DNA from: Bacteroidia bacterium
Lineage (GTDB): Bacteria > Bacteroidota > Bacteroidia > UKL13-3
DNA: 64,000 bases
Assembly: GCA_023151275.1 (NCBI GenBank)
Contig: JAKLJI010000016.1
Location: forward strand, 1 to 64,000
Direction: 5' to 3'
In this document: positions 9,414 through 17,337 of the stretch, piece after piece
Numbering within the stretch: position 1 is the stretch's first letter
Layout of the letters: each line of letters starts with the position of its first letter
Program-made: the position numbers and the translations under genes
The notes under the pieces: model-generated
Databases searched by the model: none
Seen by the model: the letters and a program-made list of their open reading frames with translations, nothing else
Told to the model about the DNA's origin: nothing

Positions 9414-10647
9414 ATCCCGTCTTGAAATAATGGCGCCTGCCGGTTCTCAGGAATCTTTGAGTGCGGCCTTGAATGCCGGTGCCGATTCGGTTTATTTTGG
9501 GGTTGAACAACTCAATATGCGGGCTCGCTCAACCAACAATTTCCTGGTTTCCGATTTGCCTGCTATTGCCCAACAATGCAAAGCCCATGGCGCAAAATCT
9601 TACCTCACCTTAAATACCATTCTTTACGACCACGACCTGCAACTCATGCGTCGTATTGTGGATACCGCACGCGAGGCAGGAATTAGTGCAGTTATCGCCA
9701 GCGACCAAGCTGTGATGAACCACTGCCGAAAAACCGGAATGCCTTTGCATATTTCTACCCAATGCAATATCACCAATATCGAAACGGTTGAGTTTTTCTC
9801 CGCTTTTGCAGATGTAATGGTGATGTCGCGCGAATTAACCTTGCAACAGGTAGGGCAAATTTCACGCGAAATAAAACGCCGCGAAATTACGGGCCCTTCC
9901 GGACAACCCATTCGAATTGAGATTTTTGGGCATGGTGCCTTGTGCATGGCGGTATCCGGAAAATGCTACCTGAGTTTACATAGCCACAATGCTTCTGCAA
10001 ACCGCGGTGCCTGTGTTCAGAATTGCAGGCGCTCGTATGTGGTTACCGACAAAGAAGAAGGCTACGAACTCGAAATCGACAACGAATACATCATGTCGGC
10101 CAAAGATTTATGCACCATCGATTTTTTGGATAAGATTCTGGATGCAGGCGTTTCTGTACTCAAAATAGAAGGCAGAGGAAGAAGTGCCGACTATGTGCAT
10201 ACCACAACTACCTGCTACCGCGAAGCCGCCGATGCCATTGCAGAAGGCACATTTACCGGAGAAAAAATTCAAGGCTGGAGAGAAAAACTAACTCAAGTGT
10301 ACAACCGAGGATTTTGGGACGGCTATTACCTGGGCAGAAAATTAGGCGAATGGAGCAATACCTACGGTTCTGCTGCCACCTTGCGAAAAATTTACCTGGG
10401 TAAAGGCATTAAATACTTCGATAAAATTGGGGTAGGGGAGTTTCTAATTGAATCGCACGATTTAAAAACCGGCGACGAAATCATGATTACAGGTCCAAGC
10501 ACCGGTTACCTGGAAACAGTAGTTGAAGAAATCCGCCTCAACAACAAACAGGTAGAAAAAGCCATACAAGGAACCCATGTTTCTTTTCGCGTTCCTGGCA
10601 AAATCAGGCCATCCGATAAACTCTACAAAAAAGTGGCAGCCCTGTGA
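9406..10647 (+). CDS. U32 peptidase-family protein (TrhP/RlhA-like RNA hydroxylation)
   Basis: The 413-aa product opens with MAPAGSQESLSAALNAGAD, the hallmark of the U32 'collagenase-like' family. Four cysteines at 180, 187, 203 and 207 (C-x6-C-x15-C-x3-C around HGALC, GKC, RGAC and QNC) match the [4Fe-4S] site of this family. The C-terminal ~80 residues form the small beta-barrel found in YegQ-type members. Known E. coli relatives hydroxylate RNA: TrhP makes ho5U in tRNA in a prephenate-dependent way and RlhA acts on 23S rRNA; UbiU/UbiV hydroxylate quinone precursors. Which substrate applies here cannot be told. A ferredoxin gene overlaps its stop codon, and the chorismate-mutase-like gene is divergent next to it. 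Confidence 0.9.
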   Translation: MNKSRLEIMAPAGSQESLSAALNAGADSVYFGVEQLNMRARSTNNFLVSDLPAIAQQCKAHGAKSYLTLNTILYDHDLQLMRRIVDTAREAGISAVIASDQAVMNHCRKTGMPLHISTQCNITNIETVEFFSAFADVMVMSRELTLQQVGQISREIKRREITGPSGQPIRIEIFGHGALCMAVSGKCYLSLHSHNASANRGACVQNCRRSYVVTDKEEGYELEIDNEYIMSAKDLCTIDFLDKILDAGVSVLKIEGRGRSADYVHTTTTCYREAADAIAEGTFTGEKIQGWREKLTQVYNRGFWDGYYLGRKLGEWSNTYGSAATLRKIYLGKGIKYFDKIGVGEFLIESHDLKTGDEIMITGPSTGYLETVVEEIRLNNKQVEKAIQGTHVSFRVPGKIRPSDKLYKKVAAL

Positions 10648-10871
10648 TACAAATTACACAGCACCGCAACAAATGCATTGGCTGCAATGCCTGCGTAGAA
10701 GCCGATGCCGAAAACTGGCGTATGTCGCGCAAAGACGGGAAAAGTGTGCTAATTGGCGCCAGCCAGAAAAAGCAGGTTTACCTTTTAAACCTGCCCAACG
10801 ATTACAGCGCCGCAGCAACCAGAGCCGAACAAGTGTGTCCGGTAAAGATTATTCAGGTAAAGGAGCTTTAA
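10644..10871 (+). CDS. [4Fe-4S] ferredoxin
   Basis: The 75-aa protein carries a single-cluster motif: CIGCNAC at residues 11-17 and a distal Cys65 in VCPVKII. It begins with GTG whose last two bases overlap the U32 stop codon (GTGA), which implies translational coupling and a shared function. The likely role is electron donor or acceptor for the Fe-S protein encoded upstream. The CxxCxxC...CP arrangement gives one cubane cluster; the second set of cysteines of bacterial 2[4Fe-4S] ferredoxins is absent. Confidence 0.88.
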   Translation: MIQITQHRNKCIGCNACVEADAENWRMSRKDGKSVLIGASQKKQVYLLNLPNDYSAAATRAEQVCPVKIIQVKEL

Positions 10872-11791
10872 TAACAAACAGGTTCGGCTTTTAAACTCAG
10901 ATCTGCAGGATATTCGAGGATAAGTCTGGTGGATAATGTTTCCATACAGCCGTAAAGGCTTATCCGAAAAAGAAGATGCGGCGTTGAATTAGCAATTCAG
11001 AAAGAATGCTGCAAGGCTAAAGTCCCAATATCCAATAAAACCGTTTTAAAGCCATGCTGAAGAATTTCCTCTCCTCAAATTAATTCTTTTCAATAGGCAA
11101 GTTGGACCTTAATCAGCAAGCCCAAAAATGCATGCTGTATGAAACCGGTACCTGCCAACAAACTTGGTTTTTGGGCGTTCCCCCAACGAAGGCCGGAGGC
11201 CTTTGTTGGGGTCGGGCTTTCCGGTCCAATCTTTTTTGCCCACCCCAGCCGCCGACCCCAGCCGCGCAAAAAAGGATTTCCCCTGCAATCCCTAACGCGG
11301 AGGGGCGTTGCCAAATGAAAAGTATGCACAGGTCCATAATGCGTTTGCCTAAAAAATTTGCCTAGTTTGATTACTCAAAGCCACATTTGATTAGGTATCT
11401 GCCTAGGATTTCCTGCCTTTAAAAGTTTACTAGGTAATTTCGAAGACTGACTTGGCCAATAGGAAAAATGCTATAAGCTAAAACAGAGCTAAGGCTTGGA
11501 TTTTGGGCTCACTGATTCCATGCTTGCCACAGAATTCTGATCCATTTTGGCTCTGTGATTTTTCATTGAGGATTGCGATAATTAGAGCCTCCGTTACTCT
11601 GGATTTCTTCATGTTTTTATCGGTTTTTTGTTAAAGGTATAGTGTTAACTTGTCCGAAAAAACCAGCCTTGTTCCTAATTATTGAACATATTGATCTTAC
11701 TACTTTGCTAGATGGTTTTTATATTTGTATTCTTGTTGATTCCTCTTCAAATAAATTACTCACAAAAACAAAATTAATTATTAAACATTAA
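10872..11791. other. Gene-free stretch, 920 bp
   Basis: No convincing gene lies here. The middle holds a GC-rich palindromic repeat (11173-11313, listed separately). The flanks, 10872-11172 and 11314-11791, show no gene-like frame, tRNA or strong terminator that I can see; 11640-11791 becomes AT-rich and should contain the promoter of the T9SS gene at 11792. The short Pro-rich frames here run through the repeat and are not genes. Confidence 0.7.
11173..11313. repeat. GC-rich palindromic interspersed repeat (REP-like)
   Basis: A ~140-bp block much richer in G+C than its surroundings. It starts GGGCGTTCCCC and ends GGGGCGTTGCC. Inside, 11181-11194 and 11198-11211 form a 14-bp stem (CCCCAACGAAGGCC with GGCCTTTGTTGGGG, one G-T pair) closed by GGA. 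The block then contains GTCGGGCTTTCCGG and a final CAATCCCTAACGCGG. The GGGCGT...GTCGGGC...CCCTAACGCG layout is one I associate with dispersed non-coding repeats of Bacteroidota genomes; only one copy is in this window. Confidence 0.65.
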
Positions 11792-13324
11792 ATGAGGTTA
11801 CTTTGCACTCTTTTGTTTTTAGTGGCTTTTCCATATATACAGTATGGGCAAGATGTGAGTGCAATAACATTAATGGGGAGAGGAATGTTTTCACTTCAAA
11901 TTCAGAATTTAAGTTTAACAAGACTAAGTCCAAAGCAAGCATTATTTATTTATGATGCAATCATTGATTCCGTTGGATATTGTGAAGTAGTTAATTGTTT
12001 TAACGAAGACGGAAAATTAGAATGGGAAAGTATTATAGAAATTCCAGGTGAATATTGTTATTTGACTACCGCAAAAGTTGATAAAGATAAAAATATCTAT
12101 TTGTTGGTTCAATCAAAGTGGGCACCATTACCGCTTACAAGTTTTTTGGTTAAACTCGATTCTTTAGGTAATTTATTGTGGAGGAGCCCTGTAATAGGTA
12201 GAAAAATAGCAAAGGACATAGCTTATACTATAGATTGGGTTGATGATAAAATATTTGTAGCAGGGGTTTTTGAAAATTTTAGCATGAGTGATACGTTTTG
12301 TGTGAGTTATGTTTCTACTTTATCAACAGCAGGCAAAAATCTTTCACTTAAAATGAATTATTCATATCCTTGGAGTAAACTCTATTGGTCTTCAAGATTG
12401 GATACCTTGAATAAGGTAATCAATTTAGTTTCTTCAAATAGTCATATTAAAAAATCGGGAAGCGGCCTAATTGGCCTCACTAAATTTAATTATCAATCAA
12501 ATGAAATAGAAAATACTTATTTTTTAGATAGTATTAATATTATTCCACCGCAATACAGAGAAAATTTGAATGATAGTATTCGGGAAACTTTTTATTACTC
12601 AGCACCATTTAAAAATAAAAATGGTGAATTGTGGTTTTCGGGAGAAGCTAAGGGGCTTACAAGCAGTACGAGTACTTACTTTACCCGATTAATTGACTTG
12701 AATTATAAATGTTTAACTTTAATAGACACAAATTATGATTACCCACTTGTGTTGGTTAATTCGATAGGTGAGGATATATTTATGTTTCAATTTTATGAAA
12801 ATTTAAAAGTCAAATTTGTTTTAGCTGATAAAAATTTTCAAACAATAAGATTGCTCAATTCTTTTTATGATGAAAAAATTTTTTATGATTTTTTAAAGGA
12901 ACAAAAACTGGAGGTATTTCCATTAGGATTAGAGCATATCAATGTATTTTATGATGTTTGTATTCAAATGCAATCTCAAGTGTTTTTTGTATGCTTACCT
13001 GCATATAATGCCACAACCCAAATGTGGTATCCATTGTTATTACGTTTAGATTCTGTGGGTAATATTATTCCTGTTAATAAACAGGTATCTACTAAAGATT
13101 ACAGCATTTACCCAAATCCGTTTACAGATAAAGTACTTGTAGAAACACCTAACGTAGGCGATTATGACTTAAGTTTTGTGAATATTTTGGGTCAAAAAGT
13201 AATTGAATTTAAGCAACAATTACCAGCTGAAGTTAACTTAGATACGCTACCAAAAGGTTTGTATGTTTTGGAATTAAGGAAAGATAACAAGGTTGTACAT
13301 TCCCAAAGATTGGTTCATGACTAA
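11792..13324 (+). CDS. Secreted T9SS protein, 510 aa
   Basis: The signal peptide covers about residues 1-20 (MRLLCTLLFLVAFPYIQYG/Q). The body contains blade-like blocks such as KLDSLGNLLWRSP near residues 127-139, shared with the proteins at 3545 and 15798. The C-terminal sorting domain starts YSIYPNPFTDKV and ends LPKGLYVLELRKDNKVVHSQ. It is strongly AT-rich and uses AT-ending codons more than the core genes on either side, consistent with an accessory or transferred region. Function unknown; predicted to be surface-exposed or released through the T9SS. Confidence 0.8.
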   Translation: MRLLCTLLFLVAFPYIQYGQDVSAITLMGRGMFSLQIQNLSLTRLSPKQALFIYDAIIDSVGYCEVVNCFNEDGKLEWESIIEIPGEYCYLTTAKVDKDKNIYLLVQSKWAPLPLTSFLVKLDSLGNLLWRSPVIGRKIAKDIAYTIDWVDDKIFVAGVFENFSMSDTFCVSYVSTLSTAGKNLSLKMNYSYPWSKLYWSSRLDTLNKVINLVSSNSHIKKSGSGLIGLTKFNYQSNEIENTYFLDSINIIPPQYRENLNDSIRETFYYSAPFKNKNGELWFSGEAKGLTSSTSTYFTRLIDLNYKCLTLIDTNYDYPLVLVNSIGEDIFMFQFYENLKVKFVLADKNFQTIRLLNSFYDEKIFYDFLKEQKLEVFPLGLEHINVFYDVCIQMQSQVFFVCLPAYNATTQMWYPLLLRLDSVGNIIPVNKQVSTKDYSIYPNPFTDKVLVETPNVGDYDLSFVNILGQKVIEFKQQLPAEVNLDTLPKGLYVLELRKDNKVVHSQRLVHD

Positions 13325-13453
13325 ATTTTCTGCAAACATTGCTGATTCTGTCCAGCTACTTCACCAGGCTCCTGTTTAAATCTGCTAATACATTCATGGG
13401 AACCTCAGTTGGGCATAAAAAATGCAACCAAGGTACCGAGTCAATTTCCATCC

Positions 13454-13482
13454 CCGTGGGGAGAAGTCTTCTGTCCCTAAGG
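13454..13482. repeat. Short hairpin repeat, copy 1 (degenerate)
   Basis: CCGTGGGG...TCCCTAAGG with a spacer resembling the conserved TACTGTCTCCTG loop (here AGAAGTCTTCTG). It matches the copies at 15606, 25304, 26818 and 63854 in layout but has lost part of the outer stem. Confidence 0.45.
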
Positions 13483-13638
13483 TAAGGGCGTTTTCAAAAA
13501 CAAATCTCGCATAAGGATACTTTTTGAGCCGTTTAAATATTTCTGCAACAGCAGCTTAGCCTTATTATTTGGCTATATAAATCGTGTTTACGTTTTTTTA
13601 ACTTGGATTTTTAAGTTCTTTTTTTTTTTTTTCGATAT

Positions 13639-13697
13639 GCCAAAGAAACAAAAGCCGGCTTGTTCTAATGGTCGTAATCGATTGATCGTATGCAATC
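13639..13697 (+). promoter_or_regulatory. Conserved structured leader, copy 1
   Basis: About 40 bases (from AAACAAAAGCCGGC to GGTCGTAATCG) are identical to 23190-23226 upstream of the paralogous gene. They run into a small hairpin: stem GATTG (13680-13684), loop ATCGTATG (13685-13692), CAATC (13693-13697). In the other copy the stem is GGCTG/CAGCC, so two base pairs have changed on both sides while the loop is unchanged. It lies directly 5' of the secreted-protein gene. A structured 5' leader is the simplest reading; a DNA-level element is possible. Confidence 0.5.
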
Positions 13698-13722
13698 AAA
13701 AACGAAAAAATTAAAACAAAAA

Positions 13723-14226
13723 ATGAAACAACTACTAAGAACCCTTGACTTCGGGGCTATGGTACTGCTCCTAATCACTTCAACACATGTTTATGGACAA
13801 ACCGTAAACATTCCACCAGACCATAACACGGCAGGCACCTTGAGTCCACCTCCATCTTGCGACCCGGATGAGCCGGGCGAAGTATTGTGGACGATTCAGA
13901 ATAATTCGAATTGTGACTTAACCATGTGGTTTTGGGTTACTGTTGATGGTGTTGACAAAAGAATAACTAAATCAATTTCTTCAGGTTCTTCCGTTAACAT
14001 AACTGTTCAGGATGTGTTAGCTGCCTTTGGAGGCTTGAATGAAACTTTTTCAATAAGTAATGCCTCTTTTCAATTGAATCAAAGTTCAGGGGAAACCGCA
14101 ATTGGTTATGGTTACCCAAACTCAATGGTAAGGTTGTTCAACCCCAATTTACCCGCACCATGCAATTGCATTCTCATGGATTGGAATCAAGCTACCAAAA
14201 CGATAGTATTTTCTAATTGTAATTAA
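13723..14226 (+). CDS. Small secreted protein, module copy 1
   Basis: The 167-aa product has a signal peptide ending VYG/Q at about residue 27. The mature part starts TVNIPPDHNTAGTL and has conserved cysteines (SCDPDEPGEVLW, NNSNCDL, PCNCI, SNCN) that are shared with the paralogue at 23440. No T9SS sorting domain is present, so it is probably periplasmic or released another way. I do not recognise the family. An in-frame ATG at 13690 lies inside the conserved leader hairpin and would add 11 Lys/Gln-rich residues ahead of the signal peptide; 13723 is preferred because the paralogue shares that point. It is followed by a hairpin and an Asp-box T9SS gene, the same order as in copy 2. Confidence 0.75.
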   Translation: MKQLLRTLDFGAMVLLLITSTHVYGQTVNIPPDHNTAGTLSPPPSCDPDEPGEVLWTIQNNSNCDLTMWFWVTVDGVDKRITKSISSGSSVNITVQDVLAAFGGLNETFSISNASFQLNQSSGETAIGYGYPNSMVRLFNPNLPAPCNCILMDWNQATKTIVFSNCN

Positions 14227-14234
14227 ATGCATAT

Positions 14235-14255
14235 GGAAGGTAAATTTTGCCTTCC
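14235..14255 (+). terminator. Intergenic hairpin (attenuator-like), module copy 1
   Basis: GGAAGG pairs with CCTTCC across a short AT-rich loop, 8 bp after the stop of the small secreted gene and 20 bp before the next ATG. It is followed by CTATTTAAT, a weak T-tract. A hairpin of different sequence occupies the same place in copy 2 (23944-23967), which suggests a role in partial termination or mRNA stability. Confidence 0.45.
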
Positions 14256-14275
14256 CTATTTAATATTCTACTGGC

Positions 14276-15574
14276 ATGAAATTTTGTGGAACCCTGATTA
14301 TATTTCTTCTAATTCTCAAAGGGCAGCTTTGGGCCCAATGGGATATTTCAAACTATCCAAGTCCGTTTTACTACTTTGAAGGTCCACATGTATTTATCGA
14401 TAGCAATTCCATACTTGCCGGTGATCTTTATGGAACTTTTTATTCACCTGATAGAGGAAAAAACTTTCAGTTAAGGTCAACTGCAAGTTGGAGCTCGAAT
14501 AATGAATTGCAACTACTAGGCAATGGTAATCTTTTTAGAAGTGGAGTTGGAATGTTCATTTCCAAGGATACCGGTAGAACTTTTTTAGATTTCCCATTAA
14601 TTTCTGATAATTTGGATACTTTTTCTAAAGCAAATAAGGTTATCGCCTTTAGAATCTTTGCGAACGGAAAGGGTTTTATTTTGGACTGGAAAAAAAATGC
14701 AGGATTCCGCTATTTCAAAACCTTAGATTTTGGACAATCTTGGAGTTTACAGGATACCACAAAAATTAAGCTTTCTGCAGATTTTTATTCGGATGATTTT
14801 CAGACTACTGAGGTTCGAAATAGAAGTTTCTATTTCGATTCAACAGTTTACAAATACTTTAGTTTTTCCAATAATAGTAGTATTATAAAAATAACTAACT
14901 ATGGAGATAGCATGGAAACTATTTCACTAAGAAACTTATTAAACAGGAGAGTTTTTGACATGGCCTTTGAAGATGAAAACAAAGGACTCTTCCTTGGGTT
15001 TGGAAATAGCATTCATAGAACAGAAGATGGAATGCAATCGTTTGTTAAGTTAGATAGTCCTCAAGTATTGCTTTCTCGAATTGCTTTTGCTCCAAAAAGT
15101 AAGGATTATCCCAGTTTCTATATGGCTGGATATTTTAACGGATATAAGGGGAGTTTCTATAGTTTGAATGAAGGGAAAACCTGGAATTCAACAGGTGACG
15201 TTTTTAATTATGAATCATTATTTTTCCTCAACTCCAGTTTTGGAATTTCATGCTCAGCAAACAACGGTGAACGCATTCGCTATTTTACCGGCCTTCCCTT
15301 CAATTCAGTTCCTCACCAAAAGTTAGGCCAACTAAACTTTGAACTCTTCCCAAACCCGGCCCAAAGCCATTTCCGAATTCAAGGGGCTGAAATACATTCT
15401 ACTATTACCGTTTCTATCTACGATATTCATGGGAAGTTAATTTCCAAAAGCCTCCAATCTATTCAAACAGATTGGGTAGTTCCGGTTAATTCCCTGAGTT
15501 CGGGAATTTATGTTGTTTCGCTTAAAGCCTACCATTCAGATTACCCGGTATTCAGACGTTTGGTAATTGAGTAA
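14276..15574 (+). CDS. Asp-box (BNR) beta-propeller T9SS protein, module copy 1
   Basis: The 432-aa product has a signal peptide ending LWA/Q near residue 20 and several Asp-box-type turns (SPDRGKNF, SKDTGRTF, TLDFGQSW, TEDGMQSF, LNEGKTW) typical of sortilin/sialidase-like propellers. The C-terminal sorting domain begins FELFPNPAQSHFRIQG and ends SSGIYVVSLKA...RRLVIE. Paralogues are at 23982 and 25490, with conserved WDIS.YPS near the mature N-terminus and IRYFTGLPFNS before the sorting domain. Predicted surface-exposed or secreted; binding target unknown. Confidence 0.82.
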   Translation: MKFCGTLIIFLLILKGQLWAQWDISNYPSPFYYFEGPHVFIDSNSILAGDLYGTFYSPDRGKNFQLRSTASWSSNNELQLLGNGNLFRSGVGMFISKDTGRTFLDFPLISDNLDTFSKANKVIAFRIFANGKGFILDWKKNAGFRYFKTLDFGQSWSLQDTTKIKLSADFYSDDFQTTEVRNRSFYFDSTVYKYFSFSNNSSIIKITNYGDSMETISLRNLLNRRVFDMAFEDENKGLFLGFGNSIHRTEDGMQSFVKLDSPQVLLSRIAFAPKSKDYPSFYMAGYFNGYKGSFYSLNEGKTWNSTGDVFNYESLFFLNSSFGISCSANNGERIRYFTGLPFNSVPHQKLGQLNFELFPNPAQSHFRIQGAEIHSTITVSIYDIHGKLISKSLQSIQTDWVVPVNSLSSGIYVVSLKAYHSDYPVFRRLVIE

Positions 15575-15605
15575 GTGGTTTATCCATCATCCGAATCAAC
15601 AAAAT

Positions 15606-15645
15606 CCGCCATCATGTGGGGTACTGTCTCCTGCCCCTCAGGCGG
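15606..15645. repeat. Short hairpin repeat, copy 2
   Basis: A 40-bp element: outer arms CCGCC and GGCGG, inner arm GGGG and CCCC, enclosing the loop TACTGTCTCCTG. The middle arm CATG/CAGG is partly mismatched here. It sits 32 bp after the stop of the T9SS gene. Near-identical copies are at 25304 and 26818. Confidence 0.7.
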
Positions 15646-15797
15646 TGGAGCGATTCCAGATTAACAATCTTTCAAAGGCTACCATTCAGCAGGTGGTTAA
15701 AGTAGTTTTCCTACAATACAGAGCCCGCTTACTTGAGACTTTATTGAGACTGCTTTTTAAAACCTGGAATTCGAATTTTTTTTTAGCATGAGTTATT

Positions 15798-17330
15798 CTA
15801 TTCGTGTTGAACCAGTAGCCTTTTTACCACCCTTTTGTTCCCATTAAAGTAAGCTGCAAGGTAATAGGTTCCGCTACTCAAATGAGTGGTAGGTAAAGTA
15901 TAGGTTTGATTGTTTACGGTTTTACTTTGCAAACTAATTCCCTTTTCATCTATCAATTCTATCCAATCCATGGGCGTTTGTTGAGGGTCATTAAACTCAA
16001 TGGTTACTTGTGTATTGGCAGGGTTGGGGTAAACTTTAACATAGTTCCGTTCATCAACCACTTCAATCACAGCATCTGCTAAATGACAACCCGGAATGAT
16101 ACAACCGTTGGTATCTGTTTTAATTATCCAAGCATCTGTATAACCTGTTGCGTGGGTGGTGTCTTTGCCATCGGCACAAATAATAAAACCATCGGGTATG
16201 GCGGTAAGGCTATAAGGCCTGTTGCTCATGTACCATTGACTAAAAGTGCGTCGCCATTTTATATTTCCTTGGGTATCCAGTTTACAAAGTTGAATATAAT
16301 CGTTGTATTTAAAATGGGAAATGGTGTCAGATGCCTGACCTAACATATATATATAATTATTTTTAAATAATGGATAACCCAAATGGCATACCATATAATC
16401 CCATTTTGCCGATTTTCCTTCAATAATTTTCTTATTTAAAATAATATCACCGGAAGTGTTTGTTTTTATTAAATACGAATAAGCAAGCTTACTTAAATCT
16501 TTCTGACTAGAAGGATAACCACCAAACCAATAATAGGACCCGTTTATTTCTAAAGGTGAAATATTTGAAACACTCAAATTAGGAATATTGGGTATTTTCT
16601 TTTCCCAAATAAAATTTCCTAAGGTATCGATTTTAGCAAAGAAAGGATTTAGCGAATCACGCTCGCCTTTGCTTATATCACCTTTCTTGGTTTGCACCCC
16701 ACCCAGCAAAAAGTTACCATCAGAGGAAATTGCAACACCGGTTGGAAAAACCAATTTATCTTTATAAACCTTATACCAAAGTTGCTTGCCTGTGGTGTCA
16801 AAACACAGTGCTGCAAAGGGTGAACCTTGTACATTACCACTAAACCCGAAAGCATAAATTTTAGTAGCTGATTGTATTATTTCTCTAATCTTAAAAAGGT
16901 TTGAGGTTCCACTAATTTTTTCCCTACTCTTAAAATTTCCGAAACTATCTAACTGATAAATATAATATATGATATTACTTAAAGTATCATCTTCTCTTAA
17001 AAAAATGCCTTTTTTTTTGCCAAAACTAAGTATTTGAAAACCTGTATAGAAATTAAAATACCTTTTACCAAATAGGGACTTTTCAATTAATCTTCCCTCA
17101 AAATCAGTTTTGTAATTAAATACATGAATCCAAGATAAGGAATCATGTATAGTATCAAATTGATTTATTAATGCTCCATTAAACAAAATTTCTTTATTAA
17201 TTTCATCAACCTCTATTACTTGAAATACACTTTCCCAGCCCCCATACAAATCATACATCTTTGAAAAATAATTTTGCGCATTTGCAAAACTGTGAAGCAA
17301 AACAAATAAAACTAATAAAATCTTCTTCAT
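15798..17330 (-). CDS. Secreted T9SS protein, 510 aa
   Basis: The signal peptide is MKKILLVLFVLLHSFANA/Q. The body repeats blocks of the type QLDSFGN, KIDTLGNFIWEKK and KLDTQGNIKWRR, the same blade-like pattern as the 3545 and 11792 products. The sorting domain begins VKVYPNPANTQVTIEF and ends in a KRLLVQHE strand. Its start lies 7 bp after the stop of the 1790-aa gene, so the two minus-strand genes are likely co-transcribed. Function unknown. Confidence 0.8.
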   Translation of the reverse strand: MKKILLVLFVLLHSFANAQNYFSKMYDLYGGWESVFQVIEVDEINKEILFNGALINQFDTIHDSLSWIHVFNYKTDFEGRLIEKSLFGKRYFNFYTGFQILSFGKKKGIFLREDDTLSNIIYYIYQLDSFGNFKSREKISGTSNLFKIREIIQSATKIYAFGFSGNVQGSPFAALCFDTTGKQLWYKVYKDKLVFPTGVAISSDGNFLLGGVQTKKGDISKGERDSLNPFFAKIDTLGNFIWEKKIPNIPNLSVSNISPLEINGSYYWFGGYPSSQKDLSKLAYSYLIKTNTSGDIILNKKIIEGKSAKWDYMVCHLGYPLFKNNYIYMLGQASDTISHFKYNDYIQLCKLDTQGNIKWRRTFSQWYMSNRPYSLTAIPDGFIICADGKDTTHATGYTDAWIIKTDTNGCIIPGCHLADAVIEVVDERNYVKVYPNPANTQVTIEFNDPQQTPMDWIELIDEKGISLQSKTVNNQTYTLPTTHLSSGTYYLAAYFNGNKRVVKRLLVQHE

Positions 17331-17337
17331 TGCTTGT

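Larger units (their letters stand above)
13325..13722. other. Intergenic region upstream of the first secreted-protein module
   Basis: This ~400-bp stretch holds a degenerate copy of the short hairpin repeat (13454-13482), a T-rich tract (about 13610-13632) and the conserved leader with a small covarying hairpin (13639-13697). The leader ends 25 bp before the ATG at 13723. I see nothing else that can be supported. Confidence 0.6.

Noticed and set aside
11090..11365. Three overlapping Pro/Gly/Trp-rich frames (both strands)
   Set aside because: They run through the GC-rich palindromic repeat, lack family features and exist only because GC-rich DNA has few stops.
15567..15791. 74-aa plus-strand frame after the T9SS gene
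   Set aside because: It starts inside the T9SS stop region and crosses the hairpin repeat; no coding character.
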